Of a stretch of 64,000 nucleotides of DNA, positions 36,801-49,373 are shown one piece after another. Position 1 is the first letter of the stretch. Each line of letters begins with the position of its first letter. The stretch is from Dillenia suffruticosa. Lineage: Eukaryota > Streptophyta > Magnoliopsida > Dilleniales > Dilleniaceae. The stretch spans positions 15,315,001 through 15,379,000 of the forward strand of contig JAVTVX010000026.1 of the NCBI GenBank assembly GCA_033439265.1, read 5' to 3'. The notes below the pieces were generated by a model. It made no database searches. It was not told the DNA's origin and worked only from the letters and a program-made list of their open reading frames with translations. The translations under genes and the position numbers were made by a program.

Positions 36801-39800
36801 TTAATCGCCCTATAACTTGATCCTAAACCCAGGACCATAACAATATATTACTTACTAACTTAAGCCAGCTCCTAGCTACTTTAAAGAAGAAAGTCTGAGA
36901 GACCTTCTAAAGATCATCCCCAATGTTGTATCATGTGCTATAATAATTTTGAAAATAGAGATTACGTGTTTCTGCATTGTTCAATTGCAAGAGAGATGTG
37001 GGACCGCCTATTAGCAATGTGCGACAATGACTAGGTATGTCCAAGGAACATCGTCTATTTGTTTCTCACAAAATTTAGATGTTTTAGAAGGCAGAAAGAT
37101 GCTCGCTTGCTTTGGAGATGTGCATTTATAGCTATTAAGTAGTGTATTATGTGAGAGCACAATGCTAGCAACTTCAGAGATCAGACCATCGATTCTTCTA
37201 TTCTACGAGATAAGATTGTATTTTAAACTTCTTTGTAGGTTCACGTGATTGAAAAACCGTTATCCATCAGCTTATGTATCGTTTTTTTTTTCAGCTCCAA
37301 AGATTTCTCATTCTTAAAGTTTTTTTGTACATTTTTCAATACTCTAATACAATTTCTTAATCTCTCTCTCTCTCTATATATATATGTGTGTCTGTGTGCA
37401 GGAGCATCATTATGATGTTATTGACAAGACTCGCAACGGCCATAGCGAAAGAATTGGTTAAACATTGGTCATAGATGAGACATTTATTTTGTGAGGGGTC
37501 ATTGGATCACCCAAGATGTTCATAGTAGAGGCAAGTTGTCTTTGTTTCATGGAAAATCTCATAAAATAAAATTTGGGAAAACAAGATTTTTCACTGCTTG
37601 ATTTCTGGAAATCTCCTTAAAAATGGGTGAATATTTCCTAAACGGCATGAAAATCTTGGAAAATAAACTTTTTCGTGAAAAATATATTTCAGGAAAATAT
37701 TTTCCTAATAAAAAAATACCTTCTAACAAACAAACACAACCTTAGGAAGTTTTGTGGTATAATGCTTCTAGAGTTTGAGTGCAGTACTTTTAACTAATAC
37801 AAATATAAATCTATGTTATTATGCAGGTAGCAGCTATTGAGAATCTTACATTACCCTATTTAGCATTTCCACTCTAAGGACAAACATTAAATAATAAAAA
37901 TCTAGAGAAAATTTCCAAATAGAACTTGGTAAATGTTTTCCTTTTCTCCACAATTTTATTGGTAAAGCAATTGAATTCCCAAATTAGGATAAAGTCCCTT
38001 TTGAAATTCCTTTTCACTATGTGGCATATCTTGAGATCGTTACAACACTCAAATATTCATTTGTGATCCTTACATTTGTTTGTTAATTTTAATCCTCTAC
38101 TCATTTGTATCATACCTACATAAGCAACAATGTACCAAAAGACCCATGCACCGTAGACGATAGCATTGTTGTTAATTGACTCGTTTACCACTGCATATAT
38201 TCATTTTTTTTTTAAAAATAATTCCAATCCCAGCACAACTTTATGGTTTTACTCTTGAAACCAGTTATGCAGAATCCTAATCTTAACAGCCTTGCATGGT
38301 AGGTTACAAGGACAAAATTAGTAAGATTGAGCTCATGATACTTGTTAATACAGGCGTTCAGGCACAAAGAACTTAAAGCTTCCATCCTGATGCAAACTCT
38401 GGACCCTTGCCCAGAGTTCAACCTCAAATAGGATTGAACCCCACTTAGGTTTCATGTCTCAACTCACAGCTATGAAAGGAAGGTGCAAGCAGCAGGAGGG
38501 TATTTGAACAGGATACACTCAATGTTCACTTTCCAGATTTGTTAATAAGCATTGATTTGAAAGCAGGACTGTCTCATGTTGCATCGACGCTTCTAAAATG
38601 GACTGAGTTCTTATAAGAGACACGATACAACACTTTGTAACTCCTAAACTGTAATAGTGAAAAATTTTCACAACATTTTCTTGTAAAACATGTTGGTGTC
38701 ATGACGTGTCTCTTGTGTTCTGCTCGTGTCTATGCTTCATATATAGTAACCTTATTTCTAGTGATAGAAAATCCAACGTAAGAATCGGAGGACTTACGTT
38801 TCCTGTGTAACACCAAGCTCTAAGTGCTCATGGTAACAAGAGCCACAAGGCAATTAATTAGAGTAATAACTAAGTCGAGTTCATAAAGTATACTTTATTC
38901 ATAGGGGTAAATTATAAAAAAATTCCTGTGTTTTTTCCTCTGATTGCGCGTGTTCAATGAAATATGTTGCCAGGATGTGTATTGATAGTTTTAGAGTTTG
39001 AAATTAGAGGGAGAGGCAGAGAACAGAGGAGAGATAGGAAGCATAGGCCTTCTGAGATTATAAAGATGTTGACCTGTATAATTTCCAAAAAATGCTGTAT
39101 AATTTCCAAAAACAGAGGTACTGAAGTGCAATGGGAGGTAATGTACAAGAGCTTATTTGTAATTTACACAAATTATACTTGTCTATCAAATCAGACAACA
39201 CGCAGTCATCAATCACCACTGTTGTTGTTTCTGTTTTTCTTGCAAAGACATCCACAGACATGCATGTCTGACACAAGTTTCTCAAGCAGTAATAATTAGA
39301 AAATAGATATTCAAAAAACTGTTTATTAAAGATGCAGACAAAGCAAACAAAATGGACTGACTCTCGACCCTCCATGCATCATGGTGTGTTGCTCTTGCTA
39401 ATGCTAGCTATCACCAATTCTTCCAACAACATTCTTGTTAGTATGAGAAAGGAATGCCTACACTGCAATTCCTCCTCAGTATCCACTAAAAGTGAAGTCA
39501 TACAGACATAAAACAAAAAGGACAAATTGGTATCTACACAATTGAGTTGGTCTGCACATAGTAATCATAATACTGCCCAAACTTCCAAGTGATTATAAGG
39601 AGCTATAGCAAACAAAATTGCCCAATTCAAAGACAGTGGCTACTTTGTTCTTGAGAGGCAGTTACCAGCTACCATGCATGCCTAGACCACTCACCACAAT
39701 TATCAGTTTAGGTTAGGCTAAATTTAAAGCAGGCCACAGAATGGTAGCCATGAGTAACCTCTACTTGAGTCATTCAGTTTTGGAAGAACAATATAAGGGG

Positions 39801-41894
39801 TATTAATGAGACCACAATTAGCTCAGATTTGGATGCATATATTGATACATAAATGACTGTGTATCATGACCTTTCATTTCATGAAGTAATCATTATACCT
39901 CACAATTTATCTTTGAAAAGACAGCCTAGCTTGTTTGCAAACTAACCACTTTGAGATTAACATGAGATGATGAATTGACATCACATTTCCAAGCTTCCAC
40001 TTATGTCCACTATTGGTTATTTGTGCATAAGCAGAGGTCTAGGCCTCTATATCTGACTGACATCGCTAGAGCCCTTTGTTTGTAGCCAACATAATGTTTA
40101 TTTCTATATTTTCAAGTAGCAATAAAATGGTTTCAGAACATAGTCTAACCTAACATTCTAAAAAGACAGAATATATTTTGCCTTTTTTTTTTTTTTTTCT
40201 CCTTGTCTTTCTTCTAGATACTTTTTGGATTTTGAAGGAAAGGAAGCAAAAGAACTTGTCACTGTTTGTTTTCTTGTTTGTATAGACAATAAGCTCAGAA
40301 TTTAAAAAGAGCATATTTATCCCATTTTACAATGTCTTACAAATCCAGCTGTCAAAAACCACACAAAATTCTGTCTTCTTTCAGAATAAGGTTATGAAAT
40401 GGAATAAACTGCCAAGATCAGCAAAATGAAAATGTCAAAGAATAATATTGCAGCAGACTACAGAGATGCCATGCATGCACCTGAGCAATCTAGTGAAAAA
40501 TATATAATATACTTTTTCAGCCCAATCAGCCACATTGTGCATAATGAACCATGCAAATGAAAATGTTGGCTATGGAAGTTGCTTCGAGATGAAATTTCCA
40601 GTTATTGCAGGAAGGCCTCCATCTAGGGCCAACTGCTAAATAACATATTGCAGCAGCCTAAAGAGATGCCATGCATGCAACTGAGCAATCTAGTGAAATA
40701 TAATATTAGTACCTTTTTCAGCCCAATCGATGCCACATTGTGCACAATGAACCATGTCAAATGACAATATTGGATATGGAAGTTGCTTTGAGATGAAATT
40801 TCCAATTATTGCAGGAAGGCCTCTCTCAAGGGCCAGTTGCACCTGGCTCCCGGTAACTTCGTACGGTGCAATACAAACAGCCATTAGCTTAAGTGAGACC
40901 AAGTGAGCTCCAAAACTACCAAACCCACACCCTATGTCAAGCACAGTCCTGACCTGGGAGCACCATAAAGATTACAAATTAAAAGGATAGTCCAACACAA
41001 AGTGACGGAATACCTTCTGCGAGGGAAAAGATGTAACTAACAAATAAGGCTTACACCAGCTTGAGGAAATTCAGCATCACTTCCTAACTCAAGCATATCA
41101 GCAATTTGGCGAGAGTAATCTTTAATGCCATCAAAGATCAATCCTTCATCAGAATGGAAAGCGATTTGATTCTCCTCCAGTAACATTAACCTACACATTT
41201 TTTGTCGAAATATGTCAAAAGACTACTTAAAATAGAAAAGGAAAAAATAGGTAACACTTCGAAAATCAAGAAGCACATTCATGACTCTATTTAAAGCAGT
41301 GAGTCCATCTACTGCACTCATATGGTCCATAAAAATTTTCTATAGTTTCAGAGCATAGAGAACTACTCTTGATCAAGAAAATCACCTTTTTGTCATGCTA
41401 CCCGAAGAAAGGAACTGGTCTTTTGATATCTTCACATTTCCACTCCATATTATGTCCCTACCAGTTGGCCATCGCAATGGAATCTTATAGTCCTTCGGAG
41501 TTCGGACTAAACACCGGTTTTTGGAGTCCGAAACATCACAATGTCGATCAAATTCCTCGGCATCCTTATATCCAGCTAACAAATTTGCAGAAACATTGTA
41601 ACAAGGCACATAGTTCTCTCTTTCCTTGCCACACAGGGTAAGCTCGTTCGAACTTTGAACTTTGGAAAGGGACTTCAAGTCCAAATAATCAACTGCAGCT
41701 TGCTCCTTTAACTTCCTATAGTTTGTATAAATACTTGGCACTTGAGCAGGTGTCACGGAATTAAATGCACTAGAAGAGGATGATCCGAAGACAGCAATTA
41801 GCACAAGAAGACTCACTATACACAAGAGTAACCAGTTGAGTGGTGGTCTAGGGCCAAAAATCAGAGACAGTTTATTCAACCAAGAACTTCTCAT
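33803..41894 (-). CDS. QUL1: QUASIMODO2-like (PMT4/5 type) Golgi methyltransferase
   Basis: A putative S-adenosylmethionine-dependent methyltransferase of the plant PMT (DUF248) family; its Arabidopsis relatives QUA2 and QUL1/QUL2 act in pectin methylation and vascular development. Eight exons: 41894-41386, 41190-41055, 40953-40713, 35815-35590, 35350-35190, 35093-34790, 34505-34373 and 33952-33803, totalling 619 residues. A single hydrophobic span (about residues 18-38, [20 protein letters not shown]) suggests a type II Golgi membrane protein. The SAM site reads [15 protein letters not shown] from residue 219, followed by [47 protein letters not shown] and the terminal [13 protein letters not shown]. 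An in-frame ATG eight codons upstream (41918) could add residues. The donor of intron 5 is abnormal (35189 reads GA). If 35094-35189 is retained the protein gains 32 residues. Confidence 0.88.
36890..37380 (+). mobile_element. LINE C-terminal fragment in intron 3 of the methyltransferase gene
   Basis: The plus strand encodes, across several stops, a decayed zf-RVT segment of a plant LINE: a Cys-containing stretch, then [18 protein letters not shown], then a [11 protein letters not shown] region and RDKIVF.TSLW at the end. The wording resembles the antisense fragment at 8270-9230, so the two may belong to one family. The coding strand is opposite to the host gene. Confidence 0.7.
40445..40636 (-). 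pseudogene. decayed duplicate of methyltransferase exon 3 (3' half)
   Basis: 40445-40636 is a diverged direct copy of 40645-40841, which holds the 3' half of real exon 3 plus its donor and the start of intron 3. On the minus strand the copy reads [15 protein letters not shown] and then meets a stop where the real exon reads YP. Further on it has VADWAEK in place of the longer real segment. The donor is lost (gtatat shifted, no G|GTAC). It is not usable as an alternative exon. It lies immediately downstream of the real exon in the intron. Confidence 0.85.
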
Positions 41895-43758
41895 GTCCAA
41901 ATTGTGATAAATTTCCACACCTCAGTAACAAAAACAATACTATGTTTATAACCAGAATTTCTCCAAACCTTGACAACCATAATCTATCAAAACACATGAA
42001 CTCCACTGACATATGCCATCAAGAATCAACGCATTTCTTATTACCATTGAAACAAAACCACCTCAAAACCTCTTCCAAAACCCCCCTCAAATTCAGCAAA
42101 ATCAAATTTATTTATCGAATCCAAAAGCTCCCAAATACCAAAGACACTAATAAAACACCAATCTTTTTAGGGCTTAACGAAAACCCTCTAGTTTGAAGAA
42201 ATTCTCAATACTTCCGAATTTCCCCAATTCAAGAAATTCTCAATTTGACAATCAAAATCAATCAATGCCCACTATTCAAAACCTGCAAATAAAGCGTCAA
42301 CGATCAACAAATTTCAAAATAAAAAATGAAATTTATTTATTTTTTCCACACAGAATTAGATATAACAGATCTCCAAAATTCAAAGAAATGAGAAATCAGA
42401 TCCAAATCAAACATCAATTGAAAATCAAAATTACAAGAAACGATAAGGTAAGGTTATTTTGACGTACCAGAGTCTAATTTTTAGTTTATAATAATAAGAA
42501 GAATTGCATTAGTCGTTGAATAAGAGAGAGAGAGAGTGAGAGAGAGAGAGAGAATAGAGTTGGGTATGTTCTTGAAGCCCTCTCTAATCGGAGTTTTGGT
42601 TGTTTTCAGAGAGAGAGAGAATTATATAGTCGAGATCTAGAGTAGAGGCTCGCACGGTTATACAACAAACAGCAACAGGCATATCCGTTTTGCTGCATTT
42701 AATTTGTGTAGGACGAATATTAATTATTCTCTCTCCCTCTCTCTCTAACTTTTTTTCGGCCCAACTAACGAAACATACCATGAGGACATGATAGGATAAC
42801 GGGAAGGTCACTGTTTGTGAGTGTGACCGACATCAATTTTATAATTAAAAAAAAAAAATTATTTTATAAAAATGTTCCATATTCTAACTGATTAAAAAAG
42901 ATTAAAATAATACCCAAGAGAAAATTACTTAAGAAATTTGTGAAAACTAATACTAATTGCTAGTATGCTGACCTTGTTATTTATATAAACCTAATTTAAC
43001 AAAATAAATAATCCAAACTATAAAAAGTTTATCCTTTTTTCAAATTTGATGGTAATCCCACAAATAAACAAAAGGGGACCCAAAAAAAAAAAAAAAAATC
43101 AAGTTTCCTTGTGAAGATTTCTCATGAAATGAATGTAGCCCTAATTGGAAACATGGGTTTTGGTCAACCATGAAAATGATGGGATTTTTTTTTATTTTTT
43201 TTAAAGTTTAATTTTGAAAAATGGATGGAAATGAGCTGTTGTGGTGTCGACTCTCACTGGTCCATGTTGTTTTGGTTTTCTTTGGGATTGAGAAATTCTG
43301 TGCATCTATCGATGTGACGTGGGGATATGATGTGCATGTGAGGGTAAATTGCATGTTTAAACTACTGTTTTGTTTAACCATCAAAATTTTGGTCATGGGT
43401 CTGTGTACATCTTTTGTTTTTTATTTGTATATGAATTTTTTGATATACGTAAATTCGTGTCGACTGAAATCAACTTGACTCAGCTTTAAGCTTTTATCAT
43501 TTGGTGAGAATGTGAGGTGGGTTTCGGTACGGTAGCCCCTGGAAAGATTTGTTACAATGGTATATAAGTAGCCTAATTTGAAGTGAAAAGTAAAAACCTT
43601 TGGAGGTTGAGGACTCTCTCTCCCTCTCTCTTCCGAATTAGATGAAATGGCATACGTCTTGTTTAAGTGGTCTCTATGATATAAATGTTTGCAAATGCCA
43701 TTATATGGGGAGTGTGACAAGGACATGCAAATATAATAGGACCAAGCTAGTCAAGCAC

Positions 43759-43802
<44 letters not shown>

Positions 43803-45274
43803 TGATCATGGATCAAAATTTAAGCTTTGACAATAGGAGTATGATTAACTATGTTAAGTTCCCATGTACGAACCAAGCTAACCACAATTTTAAAAAAAGA
43901 AGATGGAGAATTACTAGTCAAAGTTCAAATTTAAATTTTGGGATATGATGAGATAAGGATTCTTAATTATGCTTGAAGTATATTACTTTTAATACATATC
44001 AATAAAAATATCAAAATTATCTAATTAAGAATGTGATTTTTATGAACCATGATTCTCTTTAAAAAATCAACGGACATTGATCTAATTAGAAAAATATTAA
44101 ATTTTTTAATCAAAACTCGGATTTGATTATTAAAAATAAAAAAATTACGTTGGGAGAAATTCTCTTATACTGACAATAACTTAAGACAGATTAATTAGAA
44201 TTTAAATATCGGTTGATCAAGAAAAAAGAAAGATTTTTTTCAAAAAGTAAATGTATTTGTATCAATTTGATCAGTCACCCAATTAGAAAAAAATATATAT
44301 TTTTTTTATTTTCTATAAAATATAAATCAAGTGTATTATGACAAATTTTCAAAATTTATTTCATCAAGTGTCTTTTATGAGCGTGTCTGTGTTTCCAAAC
44401 AACGAAAAAGCATTATTAAATATCAACCTGAAGGATGCTAGAGGGAGAGGGGGGCGGGAGGAGAGAGCAATTGCTTCCATGTGATGGACCCCAACATGGT
44501 ATTAAAGCCAGAGATCAGAGGCCCGCACACAGGCCCGCCCCGGCACAAAATTTAAAGGTTTCTAAATGGCAAAATTTGGTTTTGTTTTTCAAAGTTTTCA
44601 ACTGAGACAAAGCCATTTTCAGCCATTATCATTGAGAGCCTACGAGAAGAAACACGCAAAAATGGCTGTCAATCTCACATAATTATAAGTACTTAAGACA
44701 CGTGATTTACTTTAATTAGAAGACAACACCTGGTCCTTAATGCTTCTAGAAGCCAGGCTGTGCCTATGAATTGTGAGATTTGAGAACCATGGGAGTCTGT
44801 ATATCACTTCATATTAGCATGCAACCTTTATACCGACGGTCGTTGATCTTTTAATTAAAATTTTAAATTTAATTTTAAATTTAAATATAAAATATGTTAC
44901 GTTGAAAGAATATCCAAAATAGATCATTATAAATTTTAAATCAAATTAATAGATCAATAAATATAATACCAAAAAAAAATTAACATGCAACCTCTATGAC
45001 TGAGCTATAAAAAATCTGCCGCATCAACCAAAATTAATTACTTCGCCCACCAATTTGGACTTCTTGGCCTTCATAGATTTTTTTTGGGTTCATAATGCCA
45101 AGCCTATTACAAATGGTAGGGGAATTGGTGCCACATGAGAGCTGAGGGTCATTGGCGTAGGTAGATAGATGCTTATAATGGAAGTTATGATCCAAGATCT
45201 CACCCATTTTGGTTGGCTATGATCTCTAGCTCATCGAAAGCCTGTGGTTTTGTTACCTAGAAATGGCATCTGCG

Positions 45275-45318
<44 letters not shown>

Positions 45319-45624
45319 AGTACCCCACAATAATAATAACCCCAGTAAGATACGTGACCACCAATTATATCTGATGTTCAGAAATGCATATGCTCCAATA
45401 CTCGAGTATTTAAATTTGGATAGTTTGAGCAGAGATCCCTAATCCAGTAAGGATTTCCTGTTCTATTAAAGACCAAAATAGAAAAATTTCTTAGCTTTCC
45501 TCAATAATAATACAAACAATCACATGGAACAACTTCCCCCAACCGAGCTATCTATAAATTCCCACATAAGAATCAAGTTAGTAACCACAACCTCAAATTA
45601 ATGTTCAAAGACTCAGATTCAGCT
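41895..45624. other. intergenic DNA between the methyltransferase and KTI12 genes
   Basis: 41895 to about 42600 is probably the promoter and 5' leader of the methyltransferase gene on the minus strand. A possible leader intron runs from a gtacgt at about 42467 to an acceptor near 41925, with a GA repeat at 42524-42553. The rest is AT-rich with GA repeats at 43763-43792 (followed by ten G) and 45278-45317. At about 44497 the words tggtattaaagccagagat resemble the tRNA-Met primer-binding site of LTR retrotransposons, but no LTR is evident. No gene is recognised. Confidence 0.45.
45278..45317. repeat. (GA)n microsatellite
   Basis: About 20 uninterrupted GA units in the 3' flank of the KTI12-like gene. 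Comparable tracts lie at 43763-43792 and 50903-50954. Confidence 0.95.
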
Positions 45625-46533
45625 TCAAGCAGTTCCAACTTCCCTGTTTAAGTAATCCACAAACATTCTCTTTGCACTCTCAGCACCTGAAGGTGGGGGT
45701 GGTCCGCTTAAGCTTGTTTGCCCTGTCAATTTTATGAAAGTTCTTCGCAGTCGACGAAGCTCAGGCAACCCAACTGATTTTGAAATGTTGATGGTGGGCA
45801 AAGCCAAGCCTAGAGAAACCCCATTAACAGGCCCTCCCATTGCCTGGGACTGTGCTTCCACAATGGCATTTATCACCTCCTGTGTTGCTTTGTCCAACTC
45901 ATAAAGTGAATTGGCTTGTGAAAACCTTGCATTTTGTGTGGCAATTGTAGGCTGCAGTATATTAACATCCCTTGTTTTTGAGTCTGCTCTTTTGGTCAAG
46001 TACAAAACAGTGTCACTAATTGCAGCAGAAGACTTTTCTATTCCATCTTTGGATGGCCATAGCTCAAACAAGGGAGAATCCCATCTGTTTCTTCTATATG
46101 GTCTCTCAAACCTCTTGACCAAGTCTTCAAAGATCTTACCATTGTATGAGGCCTGTCCCTTCTCCATACGCTCTTCATTCCATTTCCTACAGTTATTTTC
46201 TTCCACATCACAGAAAAGGACACAGTATCTTATTCCGGCAGCACGAGCCAAGCACCACAACTCATATCTGTAACCTTTGATACTGTTCAAGGAATCTACT
46301 ATGATTATATTATCTTTTGACATGGATCTATCAACCTCAGACCTAAGAACTCCCCTTAAATTCTTCTCGGATGGCATATCAGCATAACTCTGGTTGCGAT
46401 CAAGATGGAAAGAAGCTTCGTCAATGATTCTGAAAGTAGGTGGAGATTCTAGATCTTTTAGAGCTTCAGCTAAGCAGTTTGCAGCTGTTGACTTCCCACT
46501 ACATGGCTGCCCACAAATTACAACTAAAGCCAT
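45625..46533 (-). CDS. DRL1: KTI12/DRL1 Elongator-associated P-loop protein
   Basis: KTI12 proteins are P-loop ATPases related to PSTK that associate with Elongator and are needed for its wobble-uridine tRNA modification. In Arabidopsis the gene is DRL1 (DEFORMED ROOTS AND LEAVES 1, At1g13870). The gene is one exon of 302 residues, the same length I recall for DRL1. The Walker A motif GQPCSGKST is at residues 8-16. It is followed by IIDEASFHLDRNQSYAD, IIVDSLNSIKGYRYELWC and RFERPYRRNRWDSPLF, and by a C-terminal helical part ending LPELRRLRRTFIKL. I choose the ATG at 46533 (MALVV), although an in-frame ATG lies three codons upstream. A good acceptor (polypyrimidine then ggcag) at 46598 suggests an intron in the 5' leader. 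The neighbour downstream is the QUL1-like gene, as in Arabidopsis. Confidence 0.95.
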   Translation of the reverse strand: MALVVICGQPCSGKSTAANCLAEALKDLESPPTFRIIDEASFHLDRNQSYADMPSEKNLRGVLRSEVDRSMSKDNIIIVDSLNSIKGYRYELWCLARAAGIRYCVLFCDVEENNCRKWNEERMEKGQASYNGKIFEDLVKRFERPYRRNRWDSPLFELWPSKDGIEKSSAAISDTVLYLTKRADSKTRDVNILQPTIATQNARFSQANSLYELDKATQEVINAIVEAQSQAMGGPVNGVSLGLALPTINISKSVGLPELRRLRRTFIKLTGQTSLSGPPPPSGAESAKRMFVDYLNREVGTA

Positions 46534-46597
46534 TTTCAACAAAAAGGGGCTCAGCTACGAAAAGGGCCCCGCAGTACCTTCAAGATAGAGCTATTTA

Positions 46598-47413
46598 CTG
46601 CCAAATTGAACAAACAAACTCAAATTAGAATAACCTCAGATTTTTTTAGCCAAAAAAGGGTCAGCAGGCAGCTTATATAACATCTCTCAAAGAAAAATCG
46701 TCGCCACAATTGGCTGGTTCTCTCATATTAATCTTTTGACCAGCTTAGGCATAGCCTACAGATCGTCACCACAATTGGCTGGCCTTCATTCCAACACACT
46801 AACCTCCTTTTTTTTTTTTGGAAGGAAGAAGGATCATCATCAGAGAGTTAAATAATAGGAATCATTTAAGGAATGAATCCCATCATATTGTTGCAGTATT
46901 TTTCTCATCTCTTGAGTATTCTCTTCTTCTTTGCAATATGTTGACTGGATTGGATTCTAATTTCTAAGTGACAATATGTCATGATGGTATGAAAATGCAG
47001 ACTTCCTATTAAGATTTTAACACTGAAGGAGATTATAGAGCTGACTGTTAACATAGGAAATTCCAGTGCCGCTTTATAGTTTTATTGTTGATCAAAAGGA
47101 AAACTGCAAGATAAATAAGTTTTAATTTGAAAAATTTTGGCTATCCAAATTTAGGATGAATCTTGAAATACAGGAGGCCATTATTTTAGATGTGCTGCAC
47201 CTAGATCCACAGTCTTGGACGAATTACATGTTTAGGCAAAGTTTCGGTGCTATCCACCGGAGCAAAATAACAAAATCTATATTTTTGGGAAACAAATGCA
47301 TACTCTTTGAGAATTGAAAATTCAGCATTTAATGATCAGGTATTTAGTGCAGACCAATTTCTAAGACTCAATAGCAATAAAGTAGACCCATAACAAATAA
47401 CCAAAGTCACAGA
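46598..47413. other. upstream flank of the KTI12 gene
   Basis: No coding region. A short tandem echo (gccacaattggctggttctc and caccacaattggctggcctt) lies at about 46700 and 46766. Part of this region is probably a leader intron of the KTI12-like gene. Confidence 0.4.
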
Positions 47414-47853
47414 GGGCAAGTAGGAAATTACAAGCTATCTGGAATGTTCCTGAAACTAATTCAACAAAAAGCTATCCGCCATTTACCAAAATGTATGGAG
47501 AAGAGAAGGTTTAAAAGCCCAAACCATCAACCAAGTACCATACACCAGCCCTGATTAGCTAGATTTGATTAATTAGCTTGGGATTGAGAGAGAAGATGAA
47601 GAGCTTGTGGGGGCAGTTATTAAAGAAGCATATGACTCGTCTTTTCTTTTTTTTGGGGGGGGGGGGGAGTGTATTAATTGACACTACGATCTTTCTAAGA
47701 GTAGTATCAGCGTCTAGCTGGTTGTCCTTTAGTTTGTCAAGTTATTGCTATGTTGGCACAATGATGCAAGCTGGTGGAAAGCCAAATTCAATATCATCAA
47801 TCTAACGAGACTAAACAAAACAATTGATGTGTCAATTAACCAAAAAAAGAGAC
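47414..47853. repeat. left arm of a 440-base inverted repeat
   Basis: This arm begins gggcaagtaggaaattacaa, includes caaaatgtatggagaagaga, a G13 run near 47657 and tgttggcaca, and ends in a caattgatgtgtcaatt block. The same landmarks recur in reverse complement and reverse order at 49374-49805. Divergence appears to be of the order of ten per cent, with small indels, judged by eye. Confidence 0.9.
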
Positions 47854-48700
47854 GCTCTTCCCTAAGCTTTGAGAAGATGCTCTTCTCTAAGCTTCTTTCC
47901 TGTAACTGTTGTTCATTAGAGTGCCGGAGTGCGGAGGTTGTTCCCAACATTGAAGTCAGAGTGTGGAACAGAGCCTTTCGAATGATAAAGATAAAAAAGT
48001 GCTTAGTTTTGTTGTTCCTACGGGGCAGGGGGCCGAAGGCAACGGGAAAACGTCTGCTTAAACATGGGCCGATCTAATCACAGGTCCAATTGGGCCTGTC
48101 AGCATTCCAGTTGCAAGATTTGATTTTATCTGGCCCTAGATTATCAAATCACATCTTGGGCCGGGCCTCAGTTCATAATTATTAGGTTCAAGCAGAGATC
48201 TAAACTATTTGTGAAAAAATTGAACCTCCCAAATTCTTCACAAATGCGCAAAACCCTAGAAATTGATTCACCCTCTCTCCATCGCATCTTCTCATGCGTG
48301 AACTCAATTTGGTTAGGACTAACCCCACTCTGCTCAAGTACTCTCTCTCCATCGAGATAGATTTAAGTAGTAATCACCAATCAAAATATAAACTTTTCTT
48401 CAGTGAGCTATGCCTGAAATAATTTCTGGGTTTTGACAAAAATATGAAAATCGTGTGCTTGAAAATTTTTTGGGATTAATCAGTCACCCACTGTCACTGT
48501 GGATACTGTTTTACACGGACAATGTTCACTTTAGAGTGCAATTTCAGTGATGGGTAATGTTATAGTTTTTGTTTGTATTTTTAAATTGATTATTCATGGG
48601 TATTGCATTATTTGTGACTTGGTTTTTTGTAATAATTTATTATTTAGGATGATCATTTATAATGAAAGGCATTTTTTACATAATAATTTGGTTTAGAACT
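47854..48700. other. left part of the inverted-repeat spacer
   Basis: No confirmed gene. Around 48230-48360 the plus strand looks like a transcribed leader (aaaccctaga telo-box-like word, then CT-rich sequence), but I find no coding exon after it. A short direct repeat of gctcttctctaagctt type occurs near 47853 and 47878. Confidence 0.35.
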
Positions 48701-48886
48701 GAGGGCGAATCTTGACACAACGGTGAAGTTGCTTATTTAGCGACCTCGAGGTCACAGACTCGATGCATGAAAATAACCTCTTTGCAAAAAAATGCAAGCG
48801 GAAGGTTGTGTACATATACGCTCACGCTCTCCCTACCACCGCATTAAATCGGGGAACACTTTGTGTACTGGGTGAACCCTTTTAAC
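48701..48886 (+). mobile_element. Au-like SINE with intact target-site duplications
   Basis: The 186-base body begins gagggcgaatcttgacacaa. It has a tRNA-type A box (acggtgaagttgc) and a decayed B box (gtcacagactcgatgc), then the cctctttgcaaaaaaatgca block and ends in a short T tail. This order matches the Au SINE family of angiosperms as I remember it. It is flanked by perfect 13-base direct repeats, ttggtttagaact, at 48688-48700 and 48887-48899, so both ends of the insertion are visible. Confidence 0.88.
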
Positions 48887-48899
48887 TTGGTTTAGAACT

Positions 48900-49373
48900 A
48901 TATTGATCGGTTAATGTTTGTGTGACAACTAGTGTTTATAGGTTTGGAACTGATTTTGGTGGTTTAGGTGTGGGATATATTGTTCTTTTTATGCAAGAGA
49001 AATGTTGAGATAGAGAGAATGGCCTGATTATCATCTTAGATGATTTTGGAATGTAAGGTTGTAGATGCAATTCATTTGATTGTTCGATATGTTCTCATAT
49101 GCATAGCATCTGTGTCCTTTTGGCAGTTTCACTTATATGAGTGGATTGACTTAGCATTTGGTTGAGCAAAAAGGGTTTCATGTGGAGTGGCCCATCCTTG
49201 CATTTAAATCTGCCAATCCCCCATCCCAGGAGAAAAGGGGATTCATATCTAAAATGTAAGGCTAGGTTTTTCAGTAGTTCATTTCAGCCTATTTTATGTC
49301 CCATAGGTACATTTGGCTCCCTTTGTTTCTTTTTCCTTATATTTATGTGATGCATGCATGTTGTTCTTTCTCG
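48900..49373. other. right part of the inverted-repeat spacer
   Basis: AT-rich sequence lying between the SINE and the right arm. I see no gene in it. Confidence 0.5.

Noticed and set aside
44490..44530. Primer-binding-site-like word tggtattaaagccagagat
   Set aside because: It resembles the tRNA-Met site of LTR retrotransposons, but no LTR end, second LTR or coding part is visible.
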